64,000 nt of DNA, taken from the NCBI GenBank assembly GCA_013365325.1, contig JABVXV010000260.1, forward strand, positions 25,228 through 89,227. Direction: 5' to 3'. Below are positions 53,238 through 64,000 of the stretch, piece after piece. Within the stretch, counting starts at the first letter, position 1. Each line of letters begins with the position of its first letter. The position numbers and the translations under genes were made by a program. The notes under the pieces were generated by a model that was given only the letters and a program-made list of their open reading frames with translations, did no database searches and was not told the origin of the DNA. The stretch is from Dipetalonema caudispina (taxonomy: Eukaryota; Nematoda; Chromadorea; Rhabditida; Onchocercidae).

Positions 53238-54594
53238 CAATAATTTATTTGAATAAACAAATAAAGGAAATTGATAACTTAATTTGTTGAAAGTAATGAT
53301 AATAAATTAATATGAAATGAATGATGTAAGTGTAATCGATCAAATCCTTTCGTAACAATATCACACTTTATACAATTTTTATAGCAAAATCGTTTTTTTT
53401 TTTATTTAAAAATTTTTCACATGTTATGAAACTTAAAAAAAAAAAAATTATCTGTGCAAAAAAAAAAAGAAAGAAAATGATTTTACTGCAAGAATTGAAA
53501 GATAAAAAAAGTAAAATAAAGAAGAGAAAAATATCTTTTCATTGATTAAAATCTCAACTCATACAATATTCATTAAAAGATATTGGCATGAGACAAAAAT
53601 TTTCACATCGTCCGATCAGAATCATGATCAAAATTGCACAACGTACATTAGAAAATTACTTTTGTTACCTGTAATTGTTATATGTTCCGACTGTCTTTTT
53701 GTATGGTCTAATGCTATCTCTTACTTCGTATTAATCTCTATCATTTTCTCAATTTGTGTATCTTTTTGTGCAAAATATTTGTTTCAACTCTCTAATGCAA
53801 TCATTTTCCAGCTATTTCACATATATCTTCCTCTTTCTGTCAATTAAAAAAGTGTTATTCTATATGATTTCTTTCAAACTCTAATAGGCATTGTATTTCT
53901 TCGTATGTTTTTTTTCTAACATTAAATGAAAGGTTAATACTTTTAAAAATTCATATTTTATTTGGTACCATTAACAAGATGGTTACAAAATTTAATGTTT
54001 TATTTGGTACCACGAGCAAGATGGTTGCAAAAATTCATGTTTTATTTGGTACCATTAACAAGATGGTTACAAAATTTAATGTTTTATTTGGTACCACGAG
54101 CAAGATGGTTGCAAAAATTCATGTTTTATTTGGTATCATTGAGAGGTAGTTACGTTTTATGCGGTACCATTAACAGATGGTTCCAAAAAGGCCAATATCA
54201 TTCATTGATGCATAGGTATAAAATATAACCTACCTTTGTTACCAACAGTAGATGGTTACCAAAAATCAAATTCTATTATGTTACCGTACAGGTAATAATA
54301 AATAGAGTTTAAGTTATTGCCATATTTATGATCTGTTCTTTTGAGCCATTTTTCTAAGCAAATAATTTCCTCCTTTCCAATAAAAATTTGGATAAATTTC
54401 ATGTATGTGTAATATCTCAATGCAGTTTGATAAGGATATGCTTTCCAGATACATTCATTCATTTTAGATTTCTAATCGATGGTCGCATTCCGGAAGTTCA
54501 ATTGGTAATTGCTGTATAACACCTAATGTTTGCCAATTATTTTATCGTAATATTATCATTGTTTCCAATTCCAACGTTTGGTACAGCTAAAATA
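53238..54594. other. Intergenic spacer with tandem repeat
   Basis: About 1.36 kb. It holds the phosphatase 3' flank, a 42-bp tandem repeat at about 53956-54290, and the probable 5' part of the TM2D1 gene near 54480-54594. A plus-strand frame at 53542-53847 is hydrophobic but unsupported. Confidence 0.5.
53956..54290. repeat. 42-bp tandem repeat in ABAB order, with degenerate tail
   Basis: Four near-perfect 42-bp units (53956-54123) alternate between a GGTACCATTAAC and a GGTACCACGAGC type, giving an 84-bp higher-order period. Degenerate units follow to about 54290. The first type contains GGTACCAT and ATGGTTAC, which can pair around a 7-base loop. Confidence 0.9.
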
Positions 54595-56263
54595 ATGTTG
54601 AAACCCTGTTCCGAACTACTAACGGGGCAGTAAGTTTTCGATTCATATTTCAATAAATAATGTTAAATTCGAAATTTGATTAGTAGATGTTTCTAAGACT
54701 TTCTTTTCTTTTTCTGGTCATTTTCTTACCCAAGATGCAGAGTTTTATAAGCGCTACCATGCATGTGTATTTGTGTTTGTTTTAATTAGGATATATGTGT
54801 CTGTTTTATTTTCTTGGTAGCATTTTTCATTGTAATCGTTGATGTACATATGACTAACTTTAATTTAAACCATCTCCAATACAGATACTGGTGTGAAGAG
54901 CCTGAAATTTCACCAATCACTCAGCTTCCTGAAACCTGTGAGAAGGATAATTCAATTACAGGTTAGTGGTGTAGCTTATAAATACTTACGCAGTGACATG
55001 ACATTGTTCACTTGAAAACATAAATTTGCGAGAAATTGCAGCTATTATAAGGAACGTTTTTAATGCACGAATGCGAAGTAGTATGTATTACTTGTCGGAT
55101 TAGCTTTTGGAAACCGAGCAAATAACACACTTGATTTACAACCAGTAACCTCCTAAATAATAGTAGTAGAAAAATATTTTAAAATTTGGGTTCTAAATGG
55201 ACAATAAGGTTCTTAATAAGTTCGAATATTTTTCAAAATTTGTTTTAAAATCTTCGTTAATTTTTCAGTTGTTTGTGAAGTGGCAAATGAAATTAATTGT
55301 GTAGGATTGGATAATGGTACAAGAAAGTAAGTTTTTGAGGTTTTTTTTATACATATTTTTAAGGTACAATTTGAAATAATTTTATGATGTATTACAGAAG
55401 TGTATAAAATAATGTTGTTGTTTGCTTCTTATACTTCCTAAATTTTAGGTTCCTGAAACGTGTACCAAATGGATGTGCCTATTCAACAGGTGTTGATTAC
55501 AGCACTGCGTTGTTGTTATCCGTATTTCTTGGTTGGCTAGGTATTGATCGGATTTACCTTGGATATTATGCTATAGGTTTGAAATTAACTGTTTTTCTTC
55601 CTTTTCTGAATTTCCTAGTTACAACTTGCTGATATAAGGTACCAGTGAAAGTGATTATGAAGTAAAAGAGGGAATATCTGATTGAGTGTAGTAAGTATAA
55701 CTTCGTTTGATCAAATAGCTGTGAATATGAAGAAATACTTTAGAATACGGTGCGATTTGTTGCCAAGAAAGGGTTTTGGTTACTTTAACTAGAAAAAATG
55801 TGTATCTGCGTTTTTTTCTGTAGAAATTTGCTTTGTTTGACATCAAGAAGGAGGCAAAGAGGGAAGAAAAGTGGAAATTGGATTTTTTTTTTTTTGCTTG
55901 TAAGTAGCAACTTTGTAACTAATTAGTTATTTTTCATTTATTAACCCTGAACTAAACTTCATGTAAACTAATATAGATATGGCGATGTATGATTACATTG
56001 TATTTCTATAATTTAAAGGATGTTGAATCGAGGCTATTTACTTAATAAATTCTCCGTTTCTTTCAGGACTTTTGAAGATGTTTTCATTTGGTTGCTTCAC
56101 ATTATTATATCTTGTGGATATCGTATTAATTGCGTTGCAGCTGCTAGGACCAGCTGACGGTTCCGCTTACCGGATCAATTTTTATGGACCGAAAGCGATA
56201 CCTATACGATTCTCGAACGATACTTATGTTTCGCTATATACTTGTTTCGATTGTTCACCGTAG
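54595..56263 (+). CDS. TM2D1: TM2 domain-containing protein 1 (TM2D1/BBP-like)
   Basis: Small two-pass membrane protein of the conserved TM2D family. Exons 54595-54629, 54885-54961, 55269-55326, 55449-55576 and 56067-56263 join in frame to 164 residues from the first ATG seen. The N-terminal part has the family's Cys-rich luminal segment (CSELLTGQYWCEEPEISP, then TCEKDNS and NCVGLDNGT). The TM2 domain has FLGWLGIDRIYLGYYAIGLL with DRIYLGY at the usual DRFYLGY site. The second helix is LLYLVDIVLIALQLLGPADG, then the family's SAYRINFYG tail. TM2D1 normally has a signal peptide; none is encoded from this ATG, so an upstream exon is probably missing from the model. Confidence 0.85.
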
Positions 56264-56712
56264 TTTCTTCTTCTGTATTCTTCTGAAGCTTCGACCTTCA
56301 CAGTAAATTTTTGTTTCAAGTTCAGAAGAGTGAGATTTTACCAATTTTACTTGTATTTGGAGTCTAATTTCCCATTTTGTGATATAATTTACGTATTATT
56401 ATTTGCTGTTGTACGGGTACGTTATTCAATGTTTATACAATTTTTGTACAGTTTGTGTTAATCCCTTTTGTACGGTATTATCCAGAAAAAGATATTTAGT
56501 TCGAGAACATTAAGATCAAGATATAAAGTTGATTTGGTTTCAAACACAACTATTCTTTATGGATTTTCAATTTTTACTCCGCGCTTGAGTTTTCATAAAC
56601 AGATAGTCTTGATTTTCAGAGTTTTTCGGGAAATTTTTCGGGTTCTTATGAGATTTCGGAATGTTATTTTCATTTTTTTCTAATGTTAGAATTATTTCTG
56701 AGATTTTAGAAA

Positions 56713-57340
56713 ATGTCGCAAGCGCAACTTCAAATGGTAGCTGATTTGGAGATGGAAATGATGTCTGACATGTATCGGCGGATGACGACGGCATGTCAGC
56801 AAAAATGTATCTCAACTCGTTACAAGTAAGATATATTGTCATTTATATGCTACAAACATTTTTACTTCTCGTGTTCAAAGGCTCTGTGGGAGATTATCCT
56901 CATTCATTATGCTTCATTAATTTAATGACTTTGTTACTCATTTTTACTTCAACACAGAGTTTTTACAAAGTTTTGGTGATTTGTTAAGTTTGAACCTATC
57001 AAAAACAAAATACTCTATGGCGTTTAATAGCATGATGAAATTTTGGCATGATGAAATTCATGATAATTGGGAATGAAAGAGAATTATCGGAATTTCAAGT
57101 GATGGTATTTTGAGTTTTCCAACTTTTGTCGCTTTCCTGAAGTAAAATTTTTTGCTAATTTTTAGAGAAGGAGAACTGACGAAGGGTGAAGCAGTTTGCT
57201 TGGATCGCTGTGTTGCTAAATATCTGGATGTGCATGAAAAACTTGGGAAACGGTTAACGTCAATATCGCAGCAGGATGAGAAACAGTTGCAGCAAATGCA
57301 ACAACAAATGCAGCAACAGTTGCAGCAACAAGTGAAATAA
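56713..57340 (+). CDS. TIMM10: Mitochondrial intermembrane-space chaperone Tim10
   Basis: Small TIM chaperone that carries hydrophobic precursors across the intermembrane space in the Tim9-Tim10 hexamer. Exons 56713-56825 and 57166-57340 give 95 residues (human 90). [20 protein letters not shown] and [20 protein letters not shown] match TIMM10. The twin CX3C motifs are CQQKC and CLDRC. The C-terminus is a Gln-rich tail ([16 protein letters not shown]), longer in Gln than usual. The ATG lies just after a TTTTAG acceptor, 449 bases after the TM2D1 stop, so the two may be co-transcribed and resolved by trans-splicing. Confidence 0.95.
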
Positions 57341-59865
57341 TAATTGATGTATCTCATAGTTATTTACAAATTGCTCACATATAAAATTTTCATTTTATAA
57401 CCTCTTATTGTTAGCATAACTAATTTACGAAAGCGTTCAAGTACATTTAGCGGTGCAAAATTTTATGCTGCGGTTGTGTTCGCTTTCTCTTGCAATACGT
57501 TAGGATCAGATACCAGTGCTAAATCATAATTATATGAGTTTTGCTGTGTCTAATACTTCTGCTTAAATATCTTATCCTAATATTTTTCGGATATAAAATA
57601 AGACATACTATCTCTTAGATTTTATCCGTACTTATCAAAGGGCAGGTGATATTGCTGATTTATCCTCACACAGACAAAGTAAATCAGCCGTAGCACATAA
57701 ATTTTATTCTAGATAACACAATCTCCACATTCATATGGTTAAAAATCAGCGTACTCTAATTCATAAAGTTCATAAGGTTAAATAGTATTTTACTGTAATA
57801 ACAGCATGAAACACGCATTGGCTGTTGACTTTCTTAAAGTAACAAGAAAATAATTAAAAAGAGTCGGTGTTAAATTTTAATTTAAGCGATGAATGATATA
57901 GAAAGTTGCCTTACTGTCTTCTTAGTTAAACAAATTTCTGCTTTTGATGCAAAACGGAAAATTACATTTTTTTTTTTTTTTTTTGCTTGACATCTATAAT
58001 AGCCTTCAAGTAAGATGAAGTCAAGAATGAAAGTTTATGGAAATTAACACATAATAAATTCATTTGCATGTTTTTGTCCTTTTTTATCGCTTATTTCAAG
58101 TACAATTGATGAATTTGTAAATATTTGTCATCTAAATACAGAAATCGGAAGTGCTAGCTACCGGAAACTTGTTAACTTTCATAGATTTCCGTTTCTGCGT
58201 TCATTTTACTTAAGAGCTATTTCAAAGAGCAAGTTAGAAAATCCGGTTTTTTTGTTTTTACATCTTAAATAGAGGTTTGTTTACCGAGAAAGAAGTACAA
58301 TATGATTATTTTTTTTTTTACCATCATTTACTCACTTAACAGAATTTAACATCGATCCATTTTACTTTGACCTTTTTCCTTTTTCAAATTTTGTAATAAT
58401 TTGACAAATATGTTTTTCTTTTAGGACAGAAATTTTAATAAAAGAAATATCATAATAGGACGGGATACATATACAAAAGTTGAGTAATATTATATAAGTT
58501 GATCATAGCTTAGAATAGAAAGAAATTGTTAGCAAAAGTGGAAAAATTTTCATTTGAAGGATGCAGCTAAGATTAAAAAGCCTTCAGAAGTAAGTAAACG
58601 TAATCATTCTCCAACATTTTCTAAGAATTACAAAAATAAGGATGTTATCGATTTTATTAGGAATATTTTTTTTTTTTTTTAGCAATTTACTACAATACAT
58701 TGAACTTCGAAATGCGATTGGTACTATTACTACATACAAATTTCAATTTCACTTGATTAATCATTTAAAACTTAAAACATTCTATGGATTTAAATAAAAT
58801 TTTTATGGTAAATAAAAGCATACATGAATGTTTTTTTATTTGGGGAATTAATTCCGAATTTATTTGGGGCAGGAAATTTTATGAAGGAAAGTTGTATTTG
58901 AAAATAACTGAGAGGAAAGTTTAGATACCGAGAATAAGTAATTATATCATAAAGTTAAAACAGCAAAAGAAATTCAAAAATGAAACGGAATTTGAAGATG
59001 TATTTGAAATATTTGACAAATTTAGCGAAATTAATTACCTAAATCTAAAATGATTACATGTTAATTGCTAAAAAAAAATAAACAACGATAACAAGTGACA
59101 CATTAAAGGATACGAAAATATGCATAATAAAAATGAAAAAAGTCTGTGAGAGATTTGTAAAAATTAAAATGAAAATGCGAAAGGTTAAAAAGTAAAAGTT
59201 AAAAGTAGAAAAGGTTGAGACATGGAAGATTAAAAAGTAAACGATAAAAAATTGAAAATTTAAATTATGAAATTATTAATACATATTGCATAATACAATT
59301 ATGATATGAAAAACATTTTGTATTCATATACTTATCAAATATTCATAATTGATAGTAATAATTTCAAATATTTTAATTCTATTTTCCTTTGTTTTATAAT
59401 ATTAAAATTAAAACAACGCAAAAAGCATAAAAACATTTATTAATTTAAGTTTATCTTTTTATGCTTAATTTATCAAATTATCATTCTATCTTTCATTTCA
59501 TATGTATGCAAAAGTGATGATGAAAAAAGGAAATGAAATTTCATAATCAAAATAGGATGGTACTTGTATCATTTCTTGTTCTGGAAGAAAAAAAAGAAAA
59601 AAATTCAATTTTCATTTCTGCAACCGGTTTATTCTCGGAAGAAAATTTCAATGCAATACGATTGATTTACCTATCATCTCTTGTCCTTTTCTTTTTTTTT
59701 ACCTCTTTTTTTTTTTCTTGTTTTTAATTAAAATATTTTGAATAGAAAAATCGACAAAAATTCAATCTAAAATTAATGAAAGTAAATAATATCATTATTT
59801 TATAGAGGATTGGCATTCTTAATGAAATTTCTTTTTTTTTTTTTTTGATGCAATGAAGAAAAGAA
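57341..59865. other. Intergenic, no gene seen
   Basis: About 2.5 kb of AT-rich sequence downstream of TIMM10. Short frames only (for example 59533-59727, ending in poly-Phe). Confidence 0.5.
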
Positions 59866-59869
59866 AAAC

Positions 59870-60361
59870 ATCCACGTGTTACGTGATTTTTAGGAATATA
59901 TTTCTTAGCATAAAAATATACAATGATTGATGTAATAAACGAAAGAAAAGATTCATTTACGTGTTACGTGATTTAGCTTGAAAATATGCAATCATTGATG
60001 TAATAAACGAAAGAAAAGATTCACTTATGTGTCACGTGATTTCATTGATGTAATAAACGAAAGAGAAGATTCATTTACGTGTTACGTGATTTAGCTTGAA
60101 AATATGCAATCATTGATGTAAATAAACGAAAGAAAAGATTCAGTTACGTGTTACGTGATTTCATTGATGTAATAAACGAAAGAAAAGATTCACTTACGTG
60201 TTACGTGATTTCATTGATGTAATAAACGAAAAAAAAGATTCACTTACGTGTTACGTGATTTCATTGATGTAATAAACGAAAGAAAAGATTCAGTTACGTG
60301 TTACGTGATTTCATTGATGTAATAAACGAAAGAAAAGATTCACTTACGTGTTACGTGATTT
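59870..60361. repeat. 50-bp tandem array carrying ACGTGTTACGTGA motifs
   Basis: Nine units with the core ACGTGTTACGTGATTT, followed by CATTGATGTAATAAACGAAA and GAAAAGATTCA. The period is 50 bp in the right half. Some left units carry an extra TAGCTTGAAAATATGCAA insert. One unit reads ATGTGTCACGTGA. It lies about 0.5 kb upstream of a small secreted-protein gene. Confidence 0.95.
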
Positions 60362-60867
60362 TTGCTATTATATTTTGTGATGCACAGAAATTTTACGACT
60401 TAACGGAAAATATTTTCTCCTTTTTTTTTTTTTTTTTTTTTTTTTCATTTCGTTTTATGCGGTATGATAAAAATGCGTGATAAATGGTGTTAAATTGTTT
60501 TGCAGTTAAATATTTAAAATAAAATTTTTATATCATACGATAAGTCATAGGTAATATCGTTGAAATAGCATTTGAAAATATCAAAATGGGATACTAATCG
60601 ATTAGCCATTCAATTAATAAATATTCCATTAAGTAAATTATATGATTGAAATTGTAGTAATTAACTAATTAAATAAGGAACATAAACTAGTAGATAATAG
60701 TTTTATACAAAAATTATTTTATTTATTTCTTTCTTTTACGATACGATATATTTAGTTGTTGTAAAAATTTCATTTGAAAAGCCAATAACTGTATTATTAA
60801 AAAAAAAAAAAAAAAAAAATTGATAAATCATTAATATAACTTTTTTTTCTTTTTCAGATATTATAAA
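60362..60867. other. Upstream region of the small secreted-protein gene
   Basis: About 500 bases of AT-rich sequence with a T-run (about 60421-60445) and an A-run (60800-60819). It ends in a CTTTTTCAG acceptor ten bases before the ATG, a likely leader-splicing site. Confidence 0.45.
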
Positions 60868-61185
60868 ATGAGCCAACAAAATATTCATATTTTAATATTA
60901 CTATTATTGATAATAATAATGGTGACAATTATTTCGGCATGGCCATTATTTATACCATCGGCTAATTATTATGATTGTTTTGCTTCACCAAGTTTAAATG
61001 GTTATTCAACTCTGTGTGGTTATAATCAAAAATTTGAAAATTGAATGGATTATTTTGGTCGAAAATTATTTGACTTAAATATATTCTTCGCTTTAACAAT
61101 GACGCAGATGAAAAATTTTCATCGAAATATGGCAATGAAACAACAATTTAATATGTGTTATTTTGATCAAATAAATTGTTTTTAA
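60868..61185 (+). pseudogene. Small secreted Cys-containing protein gene with in-frame TGA
   Basis: The ATG at 60868 opens a 58-codon frame: a polar start (MSQQNIHI), a strong hydrophobic signal (LILLLLIIIMVTIISA), then WPLFIPSANYYDCFASPSLN and a CGYNQKFEN end at a TGA (61042-61044). The same frame stays open after the TGA for another 46 codons, starting MDYFGRKLFDLN and ending with CYFDQINCF. Two cysteines lie before and two after the stop. This suggests either a 58-residue secreted peptide or a longer protein interrupted by one nonsense codon (pseudogene, polymorphism, error or readthrough). The family is unrecognised. Confidence 0.5.
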
Positions 61186-62155
61186 CATAATTCTTTTTTT
61201 TTGTAATACTTATTTTTTTTATTAAATTAGTATGGTATATATTGTTTGTATATGTGAAATGTTTAATTAGAATAAATTTATTCAGTAAAATATATAATTG
61301 ATTTAAATTGGTTAAATAAAATATTTAATTAAATTGAATTAAACAAATGCTTCTTTCTTATAATTTGTTATTTTAAGCTTAATCAATTCTATTTCTTGTT
61401 GTTACCTCTCTTCCTCTCTCTCTCTCTCTCGTGCCGAATATTATTTGTTTATTTCACAGCAGGATTGAAATACTGGTTTGATAATGATAATGGTTAATCT
61501 AAAAAAAAAATTTTTTATATCATTTACGAGTAATTTATTAATATTTTAATAATTTGACAATTATATTGTAATTATTTTTTGTTGCTTCCTTTTGTTATGC
61601 ATTTTTTTTCTCTTTTTTACTGTCTTACAATTTGTTGTTGAAATAAATTTAATTTTCAGCTTGCAACAACAATGATTTTCAGCATCTATTAATAATTTAA
61701 ATTTAATTCTCAAACATGAAGTTAATTGATTAGCGTAATCTAATTGTTAGCTATTTGCATTCACTTTCTGATACTTTCTGAAAATTTAAAGAATGATAAA
61801 TCTAATACTAATAAATTCAACTTACTCATTATTTATATATCCAATATTTTTATCATTCGGATTAAATTATTCAAAAATTATCCCACAATATATCTTCAGT
61901 TATTTGTTTTTAACAAAATGATTATGGAAAAATTAGTTGAACAACTGCACAAAATTTTTAATCAATGGTTGAAATATTTCAATTTCGTAACGTCTTAAGT
62001 GGTAATGAATTAAATTTTAAAATTTTGTTAAAATAGCATTGAAAGAGCAGTAAATTGCATAATAGCGGAAAAAATAGAATGAAATTTTAAAATAAAAATT
62101 TATATAATATATTGGGATATGAATAAAACTGAACTGAACTGTCATCGAAAACAGC
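61186..62155. other. Intergenic, no gene seen
   Basis: About 1 kb, AT-rich, with a CT microsatellite near 61405-61429. A plus-strand frame at 61744-61998 has no domain. Confidence 0.5.
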
Positions 62156-63847
62156 ATGGAATCGAAGTTTTTTTCTTTTTTTTTTTGGCGTAAAATTCAT
62201 TTCATGTCATTTGTCACAATTGTTAACTATAAATTCAAACTATTTAAAATTATCCAGAATACTTCAGTTGATACTAAAATAAAAGTGAATTGCTTAAATA
62301 TTTTACTGATTGAATTTCATCACAAAAGTGACGACGTATCAGCAAATATGGCAAAATTTCGCAAACAAATCTGGTTTTCTGGCATCATTCTTTGAACTGA
62401 TTTTTACATTTGAACTGATGTAAAAAGTGATGTTTGGTCATTTGGTGTTGAAATTTTTAATAATGGTATTAAACCATGGCCAAATTTGGATGTGCGAAAA
62501 TGTGCAACAAATATCAGACGTGGTTTTATGCCTGATATGCCAGGTAATATAAATTAGCAATATTGATTAAATAAATAATCAGATAATATTATCAGATATA
62601 TTTTTGGAAATAATTATTAGAATTATATCATGGAATTAATTAATAAATAGAGCATATTTTGTTCAATTTAAAACAGTTCAAATTAATTTTAATTCAGTTG
62701 TTCAATTTTCTATTTTTTCTTTCCTTTTTTTTTTATTGTTTTTTGGAGAAAGATGACAAAAATGATCGATTTCAGAAATGACACCTAAGCAAATCATTCG
62801 TTTGGTAAATAAATGTTGGAGAATGAATGTTGAAAAACGATGTGATTTTAAATATATTGTTAGAAAGTTGAAAAAAGTTCAATTAACTTATGAACCACCG
62901 GAAATTACCGATTTAACAATAGCAAAATTGAAAAATGTCGAAATATTAACAAAAATGGAAGCTGAAACTCAAGAAGAAAAAGATGAATGTGAAGTGGAAA
63001 CGATTTCAAAGACAATAACCAAAGGTATAAGTACCGGCGAATCAATTATTGTTTCGACAGTAAAACCTATCTATAAGGTTTAATATTTACTTCTGTAATT
63101 TTTATTTTCTATTATTTCTTAATTAAGTTGGCATAATTACTAGCATAATTAATCATTAGCATTCCGAATGATTGAAATAATCTATCATTAATATTGGAAA
63201 TAATCAAAAAATGAACATTTTTGTTTTCGTTTTCTTGTTCCTATTTTCCTTTATAGCAAAATTGTCAATTCAAAATAAATTCATTTTTACAAAATTTTAT
63301 TGCGTTATTACCAAGATGTTTGCTAGAAAAAAAAAAATAACACCAACTGAACTTTATCAGCTGACTTTGAATTTAATCTTTGAGAGAATGAATTTGAAAA
63401 TATGAATTTCAATTTAAATTTGCGTAAATTTTGTTGAAAATCAATGATTGATTTGAAACTTTTTTGCAATGACAATAATTGTGATGAATTATTTATATAT
63501 TCTCCAATGTTTTTCTCAATTTTCGAAATATCACATGAAGAGCTAATGTTTTAAAGTTTTTCCGTCAAATTTTCATCAAATTTTATTATTTTAAAACAAA
63601 CTTTCAAAATTTGGACTAAAGAAAGAAGAACAAAATTCAATTTCAGAATTCGTAAAATAACAATTTAAAATCTTTCAAATAAACAAACTTCTATAATGGT
63701 GCTAAGGTTTGATCGATTCGATCGATCTATTAGCAGAAGCATTTTTAATCATTAAATTTCTAGCAAGATGGAGTTGATCCTACTTCACCATATTCTTTCC
63801 AAATTAAAAAGGAAGAATTGGAACAAAAAAATAGGGAAGATGAGTGA
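62156..63847 (+). pseudogene. Protein tyrosine kinase remnant: decayed 5' part, intact 3' exons
   Basis: Intact-looking exons 62428-62543, 62776-63077 and 63764-63847 join in phase. They encode the lower kinase lobe: SDVWSFGVEIFNNGIKPWPN (subdomain IX), GFMPDMPEMTPKQIIRLVNK and CWRMNVEKRCDFKYIVRKLK (subdomain XI), then a charged tail ending KKEELEQKNREDE. Upstream, 62156-62427 shows broken remnants: VDTKIKV (like NCLVDTK before DFG), KFRKQIWFS (like RKVPIRWLAPE) and, one frame over, ASFFELIFTFE. Stops at 62393-62395 and 62411-62413 and a frameshift interrupt it. No P-loop, HRDLAARN or DFG was found. The tail resembles Fer/Fps-like nematode tyrosine kinases. I infer a decaying kinase; a re-purposed short gene is possible. 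Confidence 0.6.
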
Positions 63848-63881
63848 GGATATTTTGTAAATATATTCTTTTTTTCTCTTT

Positions 63882-64000
<119 letters not shown>

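Noticed and set aside
53542..53847. Hydrophobic 101-codon plus-strand frame after the phosphatase
   Set aside because: Its composition is that of T-rich DNA, it has no splice context or family match, and it lies in the 3' flank.
53962..54228. 88-codon repetitive frame with a 14-residue period
   Set aside because: The 42-bp unit length keeps any frame open. The product is not protein-like and there is no splice context.
59870..60361. Regular repeats resembling a CRISPR array
   Set aside because: The genome is eukaryotic, the units are directly tandem without unique spacers, and no cas genes are present.

Overview
The window is eukaryotic and almost certainly from a nematode, probably a spirurid/filarial-type worm. 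It is very AT-rich. Genes are split into many short exons with GT donors and TTTCAG/TTTTAG acceptors. Several genes start right after an acceptor-like TTTNAG, as expected where a spliced leader is added. Homopolymers and microsatellites fill the introns, and the recognisable proteins are animal orthologues. I saw no bacterial, viral, CRISPR or intact transposon features, and no tRNA or rRNA genes. Exon joins below were made by hand from reading frame, splice sites and family alignment recalled from knowledge; no search was run.

Left third (1-19.7 kb). The minus strand carries the middle of a Dbl-family RhoGEF (MCF2L/DBS-like): the end of its Sec14 domain, its spectrin repeats and the basic linker. 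The DH-PH part lies off the left edge. A small unrecognised minus-strand gene follows (18.35-19.1 kb), head-to-head with MED7.

Centre (19.7-36.3 kb). Four plus-strand genes run head-to-tail: Mediator subunit MED7, a four-finger zinc-finger protein, a ZSWIM7/SWS1 homologue and topoisomerase III alpha. The last two are both homologous-recombination factors. A convergent minus-strand gene encodes the mitochondrial citrate carrier (SLC25A1 type).

Right half (36.3-64 kb). A repeat-rich spacer leads to a four-pass membrane protein with a 4.9-kb first intron, a divergent PP1-like phosphatase, and a close TM2D1-TIMM10 pair. The last 4 kb look like decaying or fast-evolving sequence: a 50-bp tandem array rich in ACGTG motifs, a small secreted-protein gene with an in-frame TGA, and a tyrosine-kinase remnant whose upstream part is broken while its last exons look intact. 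The window ends inside an ATT microsatellite.
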